64,000 bases of DNA, from assembly GCF_020873895.1 (NCBI RefSeq), contig NZ_JAHWGT010000028.1:1-64000 (forward strand), read 5' to 3'. The position numbers were made by a program, and so were the translations under genes. This DNA comes from Streptomyces sp. DH12. Lineage in GTDB: Bacteria; Actinomycetota; Actinomycetes; Streptomycetales; Streptomycetaceae. Shown here piece by piece: positions 44,776-54,181 of the stretch (positions are counted from its first letter, which is position 1; each line of letters starts with the position of its first letter). Below the pieces are notes generated by a model. That model was not told the DNA's origin. It ran no database searches and worked only from the letters and a program-made list of their open reading frames with translations.

Positions 44776-47700
44776 TCAGCGGGGGCGGCGCGGGCTCGGC
44801 AGCTCCTGGGGGAGCGGCTCCACAGGGTCGCCCGGGCCGGCCACCACCCACGCCACGCCCCCCGCCACGACGGACGGCCCGGTGTGGTGCGGGCGCCGGC
44901 GCGTGAGGCGGACGCTCACGTAGGCGTGCGGGTCCGGTTCCGGCAACCGCAGCACGGCGGCCAGCTCCCGCCCCCGCCGGTTGCCGCCCAGCACCAGGAC
45001 GCCTTCGTCGCGCAGCACGGCCGCCGCCTCCCGCACCCGCCGGGCACTGTCGCGCCGTCGCGTCACCGCGCGCAGTGCCGCGTCCGGTACGGGCCGCTCC
45101 CGCACCCGGCGGAACAGCTCCGCCGCCCGCTGCGTGGCGGAGGGGGGCGCCAGCACCGCCCTGCGATCCGTCTCGGCCATGCGGAGCAGCACGTTCTCCG
45201 GGAGCGCCGCGCCGCGGTGCAGCCAGAGCACCGACAGCAGCGCCTTCGACGTGAGCGGTGAAGGCGCCCCGCGGTGGACCGGGGCGACCCGCATCCCGGG
45301 CCGCATCCGCAGCAGACCGGCCGACCAGCGGGCCCGCTCGTCGTCGGCCCGCACCACCAGGAAGACGCCGCCCTCGTCCGCCTCCCGGAACGACCAGTTC
45401 GGCCAGCCGAGGGACAGCCGCAGCCGGAAGGGCGTCGCCGCGGGGAAGGCACGCCGCAGCTCCCGCTCCAGCAGGGGCCCGACGCGCGCCTTCTCCTCGG
45501 CGTCCAGGTCGGCCAGGTCGAACCGCCCGGTCGCCTCGGGGTCCAGCGCCGCGTCCAGGCACTCCCTCACGATCGCCGCGAACCGGCTGCCGTCCGGATC
45601 CAGGTCGTTGAAGACCCGCGCCAGCATGAGGAGTTCCGCGTCGTACACCGACAGGTCGAGGTGCGGGGTGAGGATGACGCACATCGCCTCGCCCGTCCCA
45701 CCGGTGACCTCGCGCGGTACGAACAGGCCGGCCACCAGCTCCTCGGCCGGGCGTGGCCCGTGCCCGTCCCGCGACCGCCCGGCGAGCGCGTCGGCGGAAC
45801 TCGCCCCGCGCGCCTCGGCGGGCCGCCGCGCGGTGAGCCGTCCGAACGCCTCGGGGGAGAGGCAGAAGGTGGGGTGGAACGGGAAGTTCTCCGAGACCTT
45901 GCGGAACTCCGCCGACCGCAGCATCGCCAGGGTCAACCGGATGTCGAGCTCCGACCCCGGCCCCCCGTCCTGCGGATCCAGGGAGGCCGTGTGGACGGCG
46001 AGTCTCGCCGCCGGGCGCTCCCCGTCCGCCTCCAGCCGCGCGGGCAGCCGTTCGGCCAGCGCGCGCGTCAACCGGTCGAGCGGCACCTCCGGGTCCACGT
46101 ACAGCAGGCAGGCGTCCCGGTCGGCCTCCCAGCGGCGCCGGTGCCGCCGGGTGAGGACGCCGCCCTCCTCCAGGGCCTCGACGACCGGTGTCAGGATCCG
46201 CAGTTTCTCGACCTCGTCACCGCCCTCCGCGGCCATGGCCACCACGGTCCACGCGGTGCGGCCCGCGGCGTCCCGGTCCGCCCGGCCCGACCGCGCCTCG
46301 GCGACGAGGCGGTCGGCCTCGGCCCGGAGCCGGTCGTCATCCGCCCCGTCCAGTCGGGCCAGGGCCTCGCGCGCGGCCGCCTCGGCCTCGGGCGCGCGCC
46401 CCAGCGCCAGCAGGGCGCGGGCCACGCGGGTGAGCAGCCGCCCCTCCTCGGCCGGTGGTGCGCCCCGCGTGCGCAGCGCCTCCCGCAGCCGCTGCTGGGC
46501 GGCTAGGGCCTCCTCGTACCTGCCGGCGCTGTCGAGCGCCTGTTCGAGGCAGGTGAGGGCCTCCTCGGTCAACGGGTGCGGTTCCGGTCCGGGGAAGCAG
46601 CCGAGGGCCTCCCGCGCCGACCCGACCGCCTTGCTCGTCCAGCCGAGCCGGGTGAGGACGCGGGCCAGCGCCACGCACGCCTCGGCGAGCGCGAACCGGT
46701 CGCCGTCGGCCCGGGAGGCGGTGACGGCCTCCTCCAGGTGCTCCATCGCCTCCTTGTCCGCGCGCCGTCCGTCCGCCAGGGTGCCGGCGAGCCGGACCGC
46801 GACCGCGCCCGTGGCGGGGTCGTCCCGCCCGGGGCGCGGGCCGAGGGCGGTGAGGGACCGCGCCGCCCGGAGCGGCTCCCGGGCGGCGTGCTGCGCCAGG
46901 GCGAGCGCGAGCCCGGCGCGTACGTGGGCGACGCGGTCCCCGGCGGCGGTCGCGCGCATGACGGACTCTGCGGCCGCCTCGTGACGGGAGCGGTACGGGG
47001 TGGTCGCACCGGCGTCGTGGAGGAGGAGCAGCAGGTCCGCGAGGCGGCGCGGGCCCGGGGAGGCGGGACCTTCGGTCGCTTCGACGGGGTCGGCCGACGC
47101 CAGGGCGTTGGACACCCATGTGTCGTAGGCCGCCCCGTCGATCCGGCGGGACGCCACCCCGAGCCGCTCGTGCAGGGCGGAGCCCGGCCGCCGCTCCTGG
47201 TACAGGGCGGCCGCGGCGGCCAGATGGCGCCGCAGGAGCCGGGGGGCGGCGTCCGCGACCTCCGCGTCGTGCCCGTACGCGTGCCGCAGGTGGTGGTGCA
47301 CCACCTGCGGCATCCGGTACACCCCGGGGGCCGGGCGCTCCAGCAGTCCCTCGGTGACCAGCCGGCCGAGCATCGCGTCGGGGCGGGGGACGCTCTCCAG
47401 GAGCGCGGACGCCTCGTCGGGCGCGAACGCCCCGGTCTCCGCGCGGGCCAGCAGCCGCAGGGCCGTCGACACGTCGGCGGGCAGGTGACCGAGCCGCAGG
47501 CGCAGGACCGCGCCCAGCTCCTCCGCCGGTGGCGCGGGTGCGTCGGCGGGCCTGGCCGCGCGGAGCAGGCGGGCGACCTCCGGTGCCGGTGGGGCCGACC
47601 CCGACGCGATCCACGAGCCGACGACCCGGAGGGCCGCCGGCCACCACGACCTGCCCTCGGTCAGTTCACGAGGCAGCGCGCCGCCCTGGGCCGCGGCCGT

Positions 47701-50142
47701 TCCGGCGGCCCGAAGCGCGCCCGTCGCTCCGGTGGCGGCGGTGAGCAGGGCGTGGGCCTCAGTGCCGCGCAGCGGCGTGAGTTGGACGCCGGGCAGCGGC
47801 TGCCGGGCCCGGGTCGTGACGATCACCGAGCAGCCCGGCTCCGACGGGAGCAGCGGGCGGAGGCGGTCGGGGTCGGGAGCGTCGTCGAGGACGAGGAGGA
47901 CCCGCCTCCCGGCGAGGGCGGACGCCAGCCCCGCCGCCAGCTCCTCGGCGGTGTGCGGGCCCTCGCCGGGGGGAGCGCCCAGGTCCGTCAGGAGGCGGTG
48001 CAGGGCGGCTTCGGGCGGCACCGGGTGGCTGCTCGACCCGCGCAGGTCGACGTGGTACCCGCCGTCCGGGTAGTGGGCCCGCACCCGGTGGGCCACGTGC
48101 AGGGCCAGTGCCGTCCGGCCGGCGCCCGGCGCGCCCACGAGCGCGGTCACCCAGTGGACCCGGCCCCTCGGCGCGGCGAGCTGCTCGACGAGGTACCGGA
48201 CCTCCTCCACCCGGCCGACGAAGGGCGAGGGGCCCGGCGGCAGCGACGACCAGGCCCCCTTTGACCCGGCCCCCTCCGTCCCGGCGGCCGGTTCCCCGCC
48301 GTCGGCGCCCTCCGGCTCCCGTCGGGCGGGGGCGGCGAGACCGAGCAGTTCGAGCGTCTGACGGGAGGCGTGGGCGAACGCCTCCCGACCGGCGGGCAGT
48401 TCCCGGGGCCCGGACGTGTCGCGGGCGACCGACGGCAGCCGGGCCGGGCCGTCGCCGCCCGACGCGACGTACCGGTCCAGGGCCTGGTGGACGCGCCACG
48501 CCTCGTGCGCGGCGAGCCGCTCCCGCAGCACCGCCCGTGCCTCGTCCGGCAGTACGAGGGTCAGCGGCCCGGCGGCCCCGGCGGGCTCCTCCAGGCCGAA
48601 CAGGCCGCTGGTCACCACCTCCGCCACGTCCCCGGTGGTCGCCTCCGGCACCAGTTCCCGGCGGATGACGTGCAGGAGGGGAAGGCTCAGCCGGTCGAAC
48701 GGCGAGCACAGGACCGCCAGTCGTACGGCCCGGGGGGCGGCCGTCCGCAGGAACCCCTGGGCGGCCCTCGCCGGCGGCAGCGGCGTCGCCGGCGGCCGCG
48801 GGCGGCCCGGCGGGCGTCCGCCGGGAGGGACGAGGACCGCCGTGCAGCCCTCGGGGGCGCCGCGCATCGCCGCCCGCGACCAGCGGTCCAGCGAGTGGGG
48901 CGACAGTGACAGCACCGGGATCGGCAGCCACGCGCCCTCGTCCCGCCCTCCGTCGTCCACCTCTCCGCCGTCCGGCGCGGCTTCGTCCGGCGCGGCTTCC
49001 CTGGGGGCGGTCCGTCCCGGCTCGGTGCCGCCGGACGGTGGGGCGTCCGGCGGGGACCCGCCCCGGGCACGGCCTTCCGCCGGGGAGACGGGCGCCGCCG
49101 ACCCGGCCGTGGGCGTGCCACCGGGGGCGCCCCGGCCGTCCGGGGCGGGGAAGTCCGCGGCGGGCAGGTCGAGCAGCGGCGGCGGCTCGTGCGGCAGCCG
49201 ACTGCGGTGGGCGCCCGGTGCGGCGGGCGTGAAACGGACCGTGGGCAGGTTCAGTCCGCCCCGCCGCCACAGCTTCGTGGGAAGGGGGTTGAGCAGCGCC
49301 ATGGGCGTCGTCGCCGCCCACTCCCGCAGCAGCCGCCACACCGCCGGTCCCCGCCAGGCCGCCGCCATGCAGTCCGAGACGACCACCACGAGTCTGCGGC
49401 CGTCCGCGCGGCGCAACTGGCCCGGCGCCCGGGGCCGGCCGTCCCCGTCGAAGAGCAGGTCCCGCACCTGGAGCGTGCGGAAGGCTCCCAACCGGTCGAG
49501 GACGGCGGTGAAGTCGTCGAGGGTCTCCTCCCACACCCGCATGTGGGGGGAGCGGTCGACGACCAGCGCGAGGTCGAACCAGCGCTCCGGCGCCGCGGAG
49601 AACACCGGCAGCAGCTCACCGCTGCGGGCGTAACCGTCCACCGTCGCGTCGATGTCCAGGGCCCCGTGCCGCCCCTCGGGCCACGGACGCTTCCACGGCC
49701 GCAGCGCCCGCGTCACCTCCAGGGCGCGCGGCAGCCCGGTGGCGCGCGGGGCGGCCACGGCGTGGCCGCGCAGCGGCGCGCCCGCCCCCGGCAGCCGCTC
49801 GTGCAGGCGGTGCGCACCGACGGCCGGTGGCGCGGGCGTACGCGGCACGGCCGGGTCCGGTGGGGGAGTCGGAGGGCGCCGCGGCGGGGCCTCGGGCGGT
49901 GTGCCGCCCCGTGCGACCGGCTCCGTGTCCCGCGGGGCGTCCGACGGCGGCCGGGCCGGCGCCCGCGGGTCCGGGCGCGGCTCCGCCATGCGGGCGGCCA
50001 GCCACAGCGCCTCGGCCAGCGCCGTACCGTCCAGCCCGGTGGCGTGCGGCCCCGTCCCGGTACGCCGCTCCCCGCCCGCGGGGTCGAGCTCCGGGACGGC
50101 CGCCCGCACAGCCGCCAGGACCCGGGCCAGCGCGTCAGACAC
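44776..50142 (-). CDS. vWA-like/NB-ARC/TPR/NaeI-like conflict-system protein
   Basis: A 1788-residue protein ending a four-gene operon. Residues 1-130 are Pro/Arg-rich. About 185-340 is a vWA-like domain (WFDLALVVDRSPHM; RLVVVVSDCMAAAW) of the SAV_2336 N-terminal type. About 630-900 is an NB-ARC-like STAND NTPase: FVGRVEEV, P-loop VGAPGAGRTALA (Arg where Lys is expected, about residue 676), Walker B RVLLVLDD, sensor VIVTTRAR, then winged-helix segments. About 1000-1340 are TPR-like repeats. From about 1497 to the end the sequence follows restriction enzyme NaeI throughout (LDPDGSR, EEKARVGPLLEREL, WSAGLLRM, LPENVLLRM, ELFRRV, VREAAAVLRDEGVLVLGG, AGPGDPV), but the catalytic DCK strand is missing. 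GTG 50142 overlaps the MoxR stop by 8 bases. Likely a sensor/platform that recognises invader DNA; NaeI match is from memory. Confidence 0.8.
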   Translation of the reverse strand: MSDALARVLAAVRAAVPELDPAGGERRTGTGPHATGLDGTALAEALWLAARMAEPRPDPRAPARPPSDAPRDTEPVARGGTPPEAPPRRPPTPPPDPAVPRTPAPPAVGAHRLHERLPGAGAPLRGHAVAAPRATGLPRALEVTRALRPWKRPWPEGRHGALDIDATVDGYARSGELLPVFSAAPERWFDLALVVDRSPHMRVWEETLDDFTAVLDRLGAFRTLQVRDLLFDGDGRPRAPGQLRRADGRRLVVVVSDCMAAAWRGPAVWRLLREWAATTPMALLNPLPTKLWRRGGLNLPTVRFTPAAPGAHRSRLPHEPPPLLDLPAADFPAPDGRGAPGGTPTAGSAAPVSPAEGRARGGSPPDAPPSGGTEPGRTAPREAAPDEAAPDGGEVDDGGRDEGAWLPIPVLSLSPHSLDRWSRAAMRGAPEGCTAVLVPPGGRPPGRPRPPATPLPPARAAQGFLRTAAPRAVRLAVLCSPFDRLSLPLLHVIRRELVPEATTGDVAEVVTSGLFGLEEPAGAAGPLTLVLPDEARAVLRERLAAHEAWRVHQALDRYVASGGDGPARLPSVARDTSGPRELPAGREAFAHASRQTLELLGLAAPARREPEGADGGEPAAGTEGAGSKGAWSSLPPGPSPFVGRVEEVRYLVEQLAAPRGRVHWVTALVGAPGAGRTALALHVAHRVRAHYPDGGYHVDLRGSSSHPVPPEAALHRLLTDLGAPPGEGPHTAEELAAGLASALAGRRVLLVLDDAPDPDRLRPLLPSEPGCSVIVTTRARQPLPGVQLTPLRGTEAHALLTAATGATGALRAAGTAAAQGGALPRELTEGRSWWPAALRVVGSWIASGSAPPAPEVARLLRAARPADAPAPPAEELGAVLRLRLGHLPADVSTALRLLARAETGAFAPDEASALLESVPRPDAMLGRLVTEGLLERPAPGVYRMPQVVHHHLRHAYGHDAEVADAAPRLLRRHLAAAAALYQERRPGSALHERLGVASRRIDGAAYDTWVSNALASADPVEATEGPASPGPRRLADLLLLLHDAGATTPYRSRHEAAAESVMRATAAGDRVAHVRAGLALALAQHAAREPLRAARSLTALGPRPGRDDPATGAVAVRLAGTLADGRRADKEAMEHLEEAVTASRADGDRFALAEACVALARVLTRLGWTSKAVGSAREALGCFPGPEPHPLTEEALTCLEQALDSAGRYEEALAAQQRLREALRTRGAPPAEEGRLLTRVARALLALGRAPEAEAAAREALARLDGADDDRLRAEADRLVAEARSGRADRDAAGRTAWTVVAMAAEGGDEVEKLRILTPVVEALEEGGVLTRRHRRRWEADRDACLLYVDPEVPLDRLTRALAERLPARLEADGERPAARLAVHTASLDPQDGGPGSELDIRLTLAMLRSAEFRKVSENFPFHPTFCLSPEAFGRLTARRPAEARGASSADALAGRSRDGHGPRPAEELVAGLFVPREVTGGTGEAMCVILTPHLDLSVYDAELLMLARVFNDLDPDGSRFAAIVRECLDAALDPEATGRFDLADLDAEEKARVGPLLERELRRAFPAATPFRLRLSLGWPNWSFREADEGGVFLVVRADDERARWSAGLLRMRPGMRVAPVHRGAPSPLTSKALLSVLWLHRGAALPENVLLRMAETDRRAVLAPPSATQRAAELFRRVRERPVPDAALRAVTRRRDSARRVREAAAVLRDEGVLVLGGNRRGRELAAVLRLPEPDPHAYVSVRLTRRRPHHTGPSVVAGGVAWVVAGPGDPVEPLPQELPSPRRPR

Positions 50143-51070
50143 GGGACAGCTCCCGCAGCAACAGGTCCACGACCGCCTGCCGCCGCTCCTCGTCCGGCGC
50201 GGCGCTCCCCGACAGCAGGTGCACGGCGTTCAGCAACTGGTCGACGGCGAGGCTCTCGCCCGCCGTCAGCCGATCGACGAACGCCCCCACCAGTTCCCCG
50301 GCCGCCTCCGACTGCGCGGCGTCCGCCCCGAGGTGCGCGGCGACGACCCTGAGCAGCGTCTCGGGCGTGGGCATCGGCATCGTGAAGCGGATGCACCGGC
50401 GCAGGAACGCGGCGGGGAAGTCCCGCTCGCCGTTGCTGGTCATCACGATGAACGGGAACTCCGTGCACTGCACCCGGCCCCGCCGCACCTCGTGCAGGGC
50501 CTCGCCGCCCCACTCCCGGACGGCCACCACGTCCCTGCCGTACCGGGCCAGCTCCGGAATCTCGAACTCGCCCCGCTCCAGCACGTCCAGCAGGTCGCTG
50601 GGCAGGTCCAGGTCGCTCTTGTCGATCTCGTCGACGAGCAGCGCCCGAGGCCGGCTCGAGGGCAGCAGCGCCGTGCCCAGCGGGCCCATCCGCAGGAAGG
50701 GCGCGATGTCGTCGCTCCCGCCCGGGCCCTCCAGCCGCTGCGCGTGGATCCGGCCCAGGGCGTCGTACCGGTACAGGGCGTCCGCGAGGCCGCTGCGCGA
50801 GGTGATGTGCCAGCGCAGCACGGCACCGAGGTCCAACTCGGCCGCGACCTGCTCGATCACCGTCGACTTCCCCGAGCCCGCCGGGCCGGTCACCAGCAGG
50901 GGGCGGCGCAGGACGAGCGCGGCGTTCACCGCCTCCACCAGCCCCCGCGGCGGTACGAACTGCTGGTGCAGGGACCTGCGGGGGAACGCCCGCCAGGGCG
51001 GCGGCGCGGACAGTTCCACCCGCCGCTCCGGCGCCTCGCCGGTACCCGTGTAGAAGGGCTGCCAGGTCAT
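50135..51070 (-). CDS. MoxR-family AAA+ ATPase
   Basis: A 311-residue MoxR AAA+ ATPase: Walker A TGPAGSGKST (61-70), Walker B ALLVDEID (143-150), sensor 1 VMTSNGERDFP, arginine-finger region FLRRCIRF, and a C-terminal helical lid. MoxR proteins remodel partners that carry vWA domains; the next gene encodes a vWA-like region, so they are a functional pair. ATG 51070 overlaps the caspase-gene stop by four bases (ATGA). In the vWA-MoxR-VMAP ternary systems described by Aravind and co-workers it supplies the NTP-dependent switch. Confidence 0.92.
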   Translation of the reverse strand: MTWQPFYTGTGEAPERRVELSAPPPWRAFPRRSLHQQFVPPRGLVEAVNAALVLRRPLLVTGPAGSGKSTVIEQVAAELDLGAVLRWHITSRSGLADALYRYDALGRIHAQRLEGPGGSDDIAPFLRMGPLGTALLPSSRPRALLVDEIDKSDLDLPSDLLDVLERGEFEIPELARYGRDVVAVREWGGEALHEVRRGRVQCTEFPFIVMTSNGERDFPAAFLRRCIRFTMPMPTPETLLRVVAAHLGADAAQSEAAGELVGAFVDRLTAGESLAVDQLLNAVHLLSGSAAPDEERRQAVVDLLLRELSRV

Positions 51071-53130
51071 GCGGGACTCTCCCCATCCGTCGCCGACTGT
51101 TCGAACCACCTGCAGAACTCGAGCCACTCCGGGTCGTCCCACACCGTGCGCAGCGGGGCGAGGTGCCCGCGGCCCCCCGGCGGGGCGACGCCGCGGCCGC
51201 TCCACCGGTCGCGGTACGCCCGGCAGAACTCCCCGGGCAGCAGGTGCCAGGACGCGTCCAGATAGCGCCGCGCCTCCACGGGGACGCGGTGCGTCTCGTC
51301 GTCCGGCCACAGCACGATGGGCGACGACGCCAGCAGCATCCCCAGCAGCGCCTCCAGGTGCCGGGGCCGGTGCTCCAGCGCCACCGCGCGCGTGCGCGGC
51401 TCGCTGCGGAGGCGGGCCTGCAGCTCCCTCGGCTGCCGGGTGTCGCTCTCGCCCAGCCAGTCCACGCGCGTGCCGTCGCAGGAGCTCTCCAGCGCGTCCA
51501 GCGTCCGCCGCGCGCGCTCGTTGATCCACCACAGGTCCTCGGGCGGCTGGATCCGGTCGCTCCACCGCAGCACCACGTCGTACTCGGCGCCCAGCCGCAT
51601 CCCGAAGTCGGTCTCCTCGGGCCGCCACTGGACCAGCAGCGGCGCCGGCGCGGCGACCTCCACCCGGCGCAGCGGCGCGTCCATGCCGGCAGCCAGCCGC
51701 GACGCCCAGCGCAGCGCCGCCCCCACCTGACGTTCCACGCCGGCCCGGTCCGGGGTGCACGCGAACTCCTCGCGTCCGTGGACCGTACCGCCGTCGAGCA
51801 GCCACACCGCCAGGGACTCCGGCCACTCGTCGCCGACCGCCGCGTGCAGACTCACCACCAGCCGCAGCCGCATGGCGCGCGTCCGGTCGGCGAGCCGCTC
51901 GAAGGCGTCGTTGAGGTCGATGCGCGCGCTGAGGGCCGACGCCCAGCCCCGCACGGCGGGCGTGGACGGGTCGACGCGCGTCTCGTGTGCGAGGAGGGCG
52001 ACGAAGTCGGTGAGCGGGCGGGTCCTTCGCTGACCCGCGGTCGGTGCCCGCAGCAGCAGGTACTCGACCGCGTCCCGCAGCAGTTCGGTGCCCGACGACT
52101 CGGGCGGCGCCTCCACGGGGCCGGGGCAGGCGGCGGCGAGCGCCCGCCGCAGGAGGCCGGAGGTGAGCGGCGCCCCCGGCCAGGTGTCCAGCAGGCCGAC
52201 CGTCCGGACCCCGGCGGCCAGCCCGTCCACCAGGTCGAGCGCCCACGTCCGGGCCGGGGACGGCGGGGCCGCCGACAGCCCGCTCCGCAGCGCCTCCAGG
52301 TCCCGCACCGTCGTCAACGGCTCCTTCGGGAGCGGCTCTCCCACGGCGTCGAGGGCCCGCGCCAGTTCCTCCGCGCCCACCGGTCCCAGCAGGCCGCCCG
52401 CGGCGTGCGCGCCGTGGCGTGCGTTGCGCGCCAGCCACAGTCCGGCCGGGGCGAACAGGGCGCCGTCGAACTCCGCCCGCAGGACGGTCTGCCCGACCGT
52501 GCCGCCGTCCTCCCGGACCGCCTCCACGACGGCGTGCGGCGGCAGCGTCTCGCCGGCCGCGGCGACACCGTCCTGGAGTACCTTCACCAGCGTGCGGCTG
52601 AACCGCATCCCGTAGGCCTCCTCGGCCGCGCCCGACCCCATCAGGAGCGACAGCCGCGTGTCGCCCTGGCGGATGCCGTTCGCGACGGACTTCAGGTCCG
52701 GTACCGCGTTGCCCGCGTGGCAGGTGTCCACGATGGCGATCACCCCGGCCAGGCCCTGGGTCTCCAGCACCTGCGCGAGGAGCGAACCGACGTCCACCGC
52801 CGTGACCGGGGCCTCCGCCCGCGAGTCGCTCGCCATGAAGCACAGGCCCGTCCCCGAGGCCATGCCGTGGCCGAGCAGCGCGAGGACGAGCACCGCGCCG
52901 GCCTCTCCGGCGGCCAGGGCGGCCGCCCGTACCGCCGCCTCGACGTCCGCGCGCGCCACCCGCTCCCCGCACAGGAGCGTCGCCCCGACCGTCGGCTCCT
53001 TCTCGCAGGCGCCCACCCAGGGGGCCGTCAACGTCTCGTGCAGCGCCCCCGCCGCCTCCTCCAACCCCTCCAGGAGGCCGAGGTCCGGGCACTGCGCCCC
53101 GATCACCAGGGCGTGGCGCGGGCCGGTCAT
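51067..53130 (-). CDS. caspase-like protease fused to VMAP-type C-terminus
   Basis: A 687-residue protein. The N-terminal caspase-fold domain (1-235) has the dyad His88 (LALLGHGM) and Cys137 (IVDTCHAGN). A middle region carries an effector-associated-like helical stretch (TDFVALLAHETRVD, then WASALSARI, about 385-420). The C-terminal half is the VMAP-C type: LRLVVSLHAAVGDEWPESLAVWLL, WRPEETDFGMRL, then WPDDETHRVPVEARRYLDA and TVWDDPEWLEFCRWF. Bacterial caspase-like effectors in such systems are set off on infection and cleave host proteins. Both ends overlap neighbours by four bases. The family name VMAP is recalled from the literature on ternary conflict systems. Confidence 0.85.
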   Translation of the reverse strand: MTGPRHALVIGAQCPDLGLLEGLEEAAGALHETLTAPWVGACEKEPTVGATLLCGERVARADVEAAVRAAALAAGEAGAVLVLALLGHGMASGTGLCFMASDSRAEAPVTAVDVGSLLAQVLETQGLAGVIAIVDTCHAGNAVPDLKSVANGIRQGDTRLSLLMGSGAAEEAYGMRFSRTLVKVLQDGVAAAGETLPPHAVVEAVREDGGTVGQTVLRAEFDGALFAPAGLWLARNARHGAHAAGGLLGPVGAEELARALDAVGEPLPKEPLTTVRDLEALRSGLSAAPPSPARTWALDLVDGLAAGVRTVGLLDTWPGAPLTSGLLRRALAAACPGPVEAPPESSGTELLRDAVEYLLLRAPTAGQRRTRPLTDFVALLAHETRVDPSTPAVRGWASALSARIDLNDAFERLADRTRAMRLRLVVSLHAAVGDEWPESLAVWLLDGGTVHGREEFACTPDRAGVERQVGAALRWASRLAAGMDAPLRRVEVAAPAPLLVQWRPEETDFGMRLGAEYDVVLRWSDRIQPPEDLWWINERARRTLDALESSCDGTRVDWLGESDTRQPRELQARLRSEPRTRAVALEHRPRHLEALLGMLLASSPIVLWPDDETHRVPVEARRYLDASWHLLPGEFCRAYRDRWSGRGVAPPGGRGHLAPLRTVWDDPEWLEFCRWFEQSATDGESPA

Positions 53131-54098
53131 GACCCGGTGGCGGCGGTCAGCGCCTCCATCAGCGGTCCCGCCACGGCCGCCTGCGCCAGGTACTTCGCCG
53201 CCGGGTGCACCCACGCGCCGTCCGAGTCGACCCGGGCGCTCACCGGGCCGGCCGCGGCGGCGTTCGGCAGCACGAACCGCTCCAGGGCGGGCCGCGCGGC
53301 CACGATGTCGTCCCGGTCCCAGAAGTTCAACCACCGGTCCACGCACGCCGGGGTGGCGAGGGGCTGGGGCCGTACGCGGGGGAGGACGGCCGTCCGTACG
53401 CCGAGCGGTGAACCCAACGTGATCAGCAGCGGCACCCGGCCCTCGTGGGCGTGGAGGGTCTCCAGGGCGACGACCGTGCCCAGCGAGTGGGCGACGACGA
53501 CCGTCGGGCCGTCCGCGTCCAGGCTCGCCGCCACCCTGCGGCGGATCCGCGCGTCCAGCGTCAACCCCGCGTCGTCCGGCTCGCCGCGGTTGAGGTAGCG
53601 GGCCACCTGGCCCAGCATCCCGGCCGTGAGCCGCGCGCTCAACCAGCCGCCACCGGCGCGCAGTCCGGGCAGCGCCAGCAGGCTCGTCAGCGCGTTCACC
53701 ACGTGCCGGCCGGGGGCTCCAGCGCCCTGCGCGCCGTCCGGCGGGGCGAGCTGCGTGCGGGCGTGCCGCAGCACCCTCAGCTCCGTCGCCGTCAACGCCG
53801 GGTCGGTCAGCCGCTCGTCGATGGCCTCCGACAGCAGCTCCGCGACCAGCTCGTCGTCCTCACCGGACCGGCCCGGCCCCACCGCCGGGCCCGTGCCCTG
53901 GGCGCCGGCCGTACGGAACAGGTCGCCGTAGTAGGCGAAGCGGACGTCCGCGGCCCAGCCGCCCGTCAGACCGGACAGCCGGCTTCCGTGCCCGGCCGCG
54001 CGCGCCCCGTGGGCCGTCGCCCGTAACCACTCGTCCAGATCGGCGCCGGCGTCCCGGGGACCGCCGATGCCGTGGACGAACACCAGACGAGGCTTCAT
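53127..54098 (-). CDS. alpha/beta hydrolase, first gene of the conflict operon
   Basis: A 323-residue soluble hydrolase: RLVFVHGIGGPRDAG at the N-terminus (oxyanion hole), nucleophile Ser205 in VVVAHSLGTVVALE, Asp probably in NFWDRDDIVAARP and His in DGAWVHPAAKYL. It resembles lipase-like hydrolases that accompany caspase/MoxR immune genes, where it may damage membrane lipids or serve as a second effector; this is inference. Its stop overlaps the next start (ATGA). GAGGAGGGGGAG precedes ATG 54098. The gap from the panE-like gene is 83 bases, in the same direction. Confidence 0.82.
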   Translation of the reverse strand: MKPRLVFVHGIGGPRDAGADLDEWLRATAHGARAAGHGSRLSGLTGGWAADVRFAYYGDLFRTAGAQGTGPAVGPGRSGEDDELVAELLSEAIDERLTDPALTATELRVLRHARTQLAPPDGAQGAGAPGRHVVNALTSLLALPGLRAGGGWLSARLTAGMLGQVARYLNRGEPDDAGLTLDARIRRRVAASLDADGPTVVVAHSLGTVVALETLHAHEGRVPLLITLGSPLGVRTAVLPRVRPQPLATPACVDRWLNFWDRDDIVAARPALERFVLPNAAAAGPVSARVDSDGAWVHPAAKYLAQAAVAGPLMEALTAATGS

Positions 54099-54181
54099 CG
54101 CTCCCCCTCCTCGACGTCCGAGTTGTTGATCGATCCTTTCGTGGACGGCCGAGGAGCGGCAACCCCTGTGGAAAACCGCCC

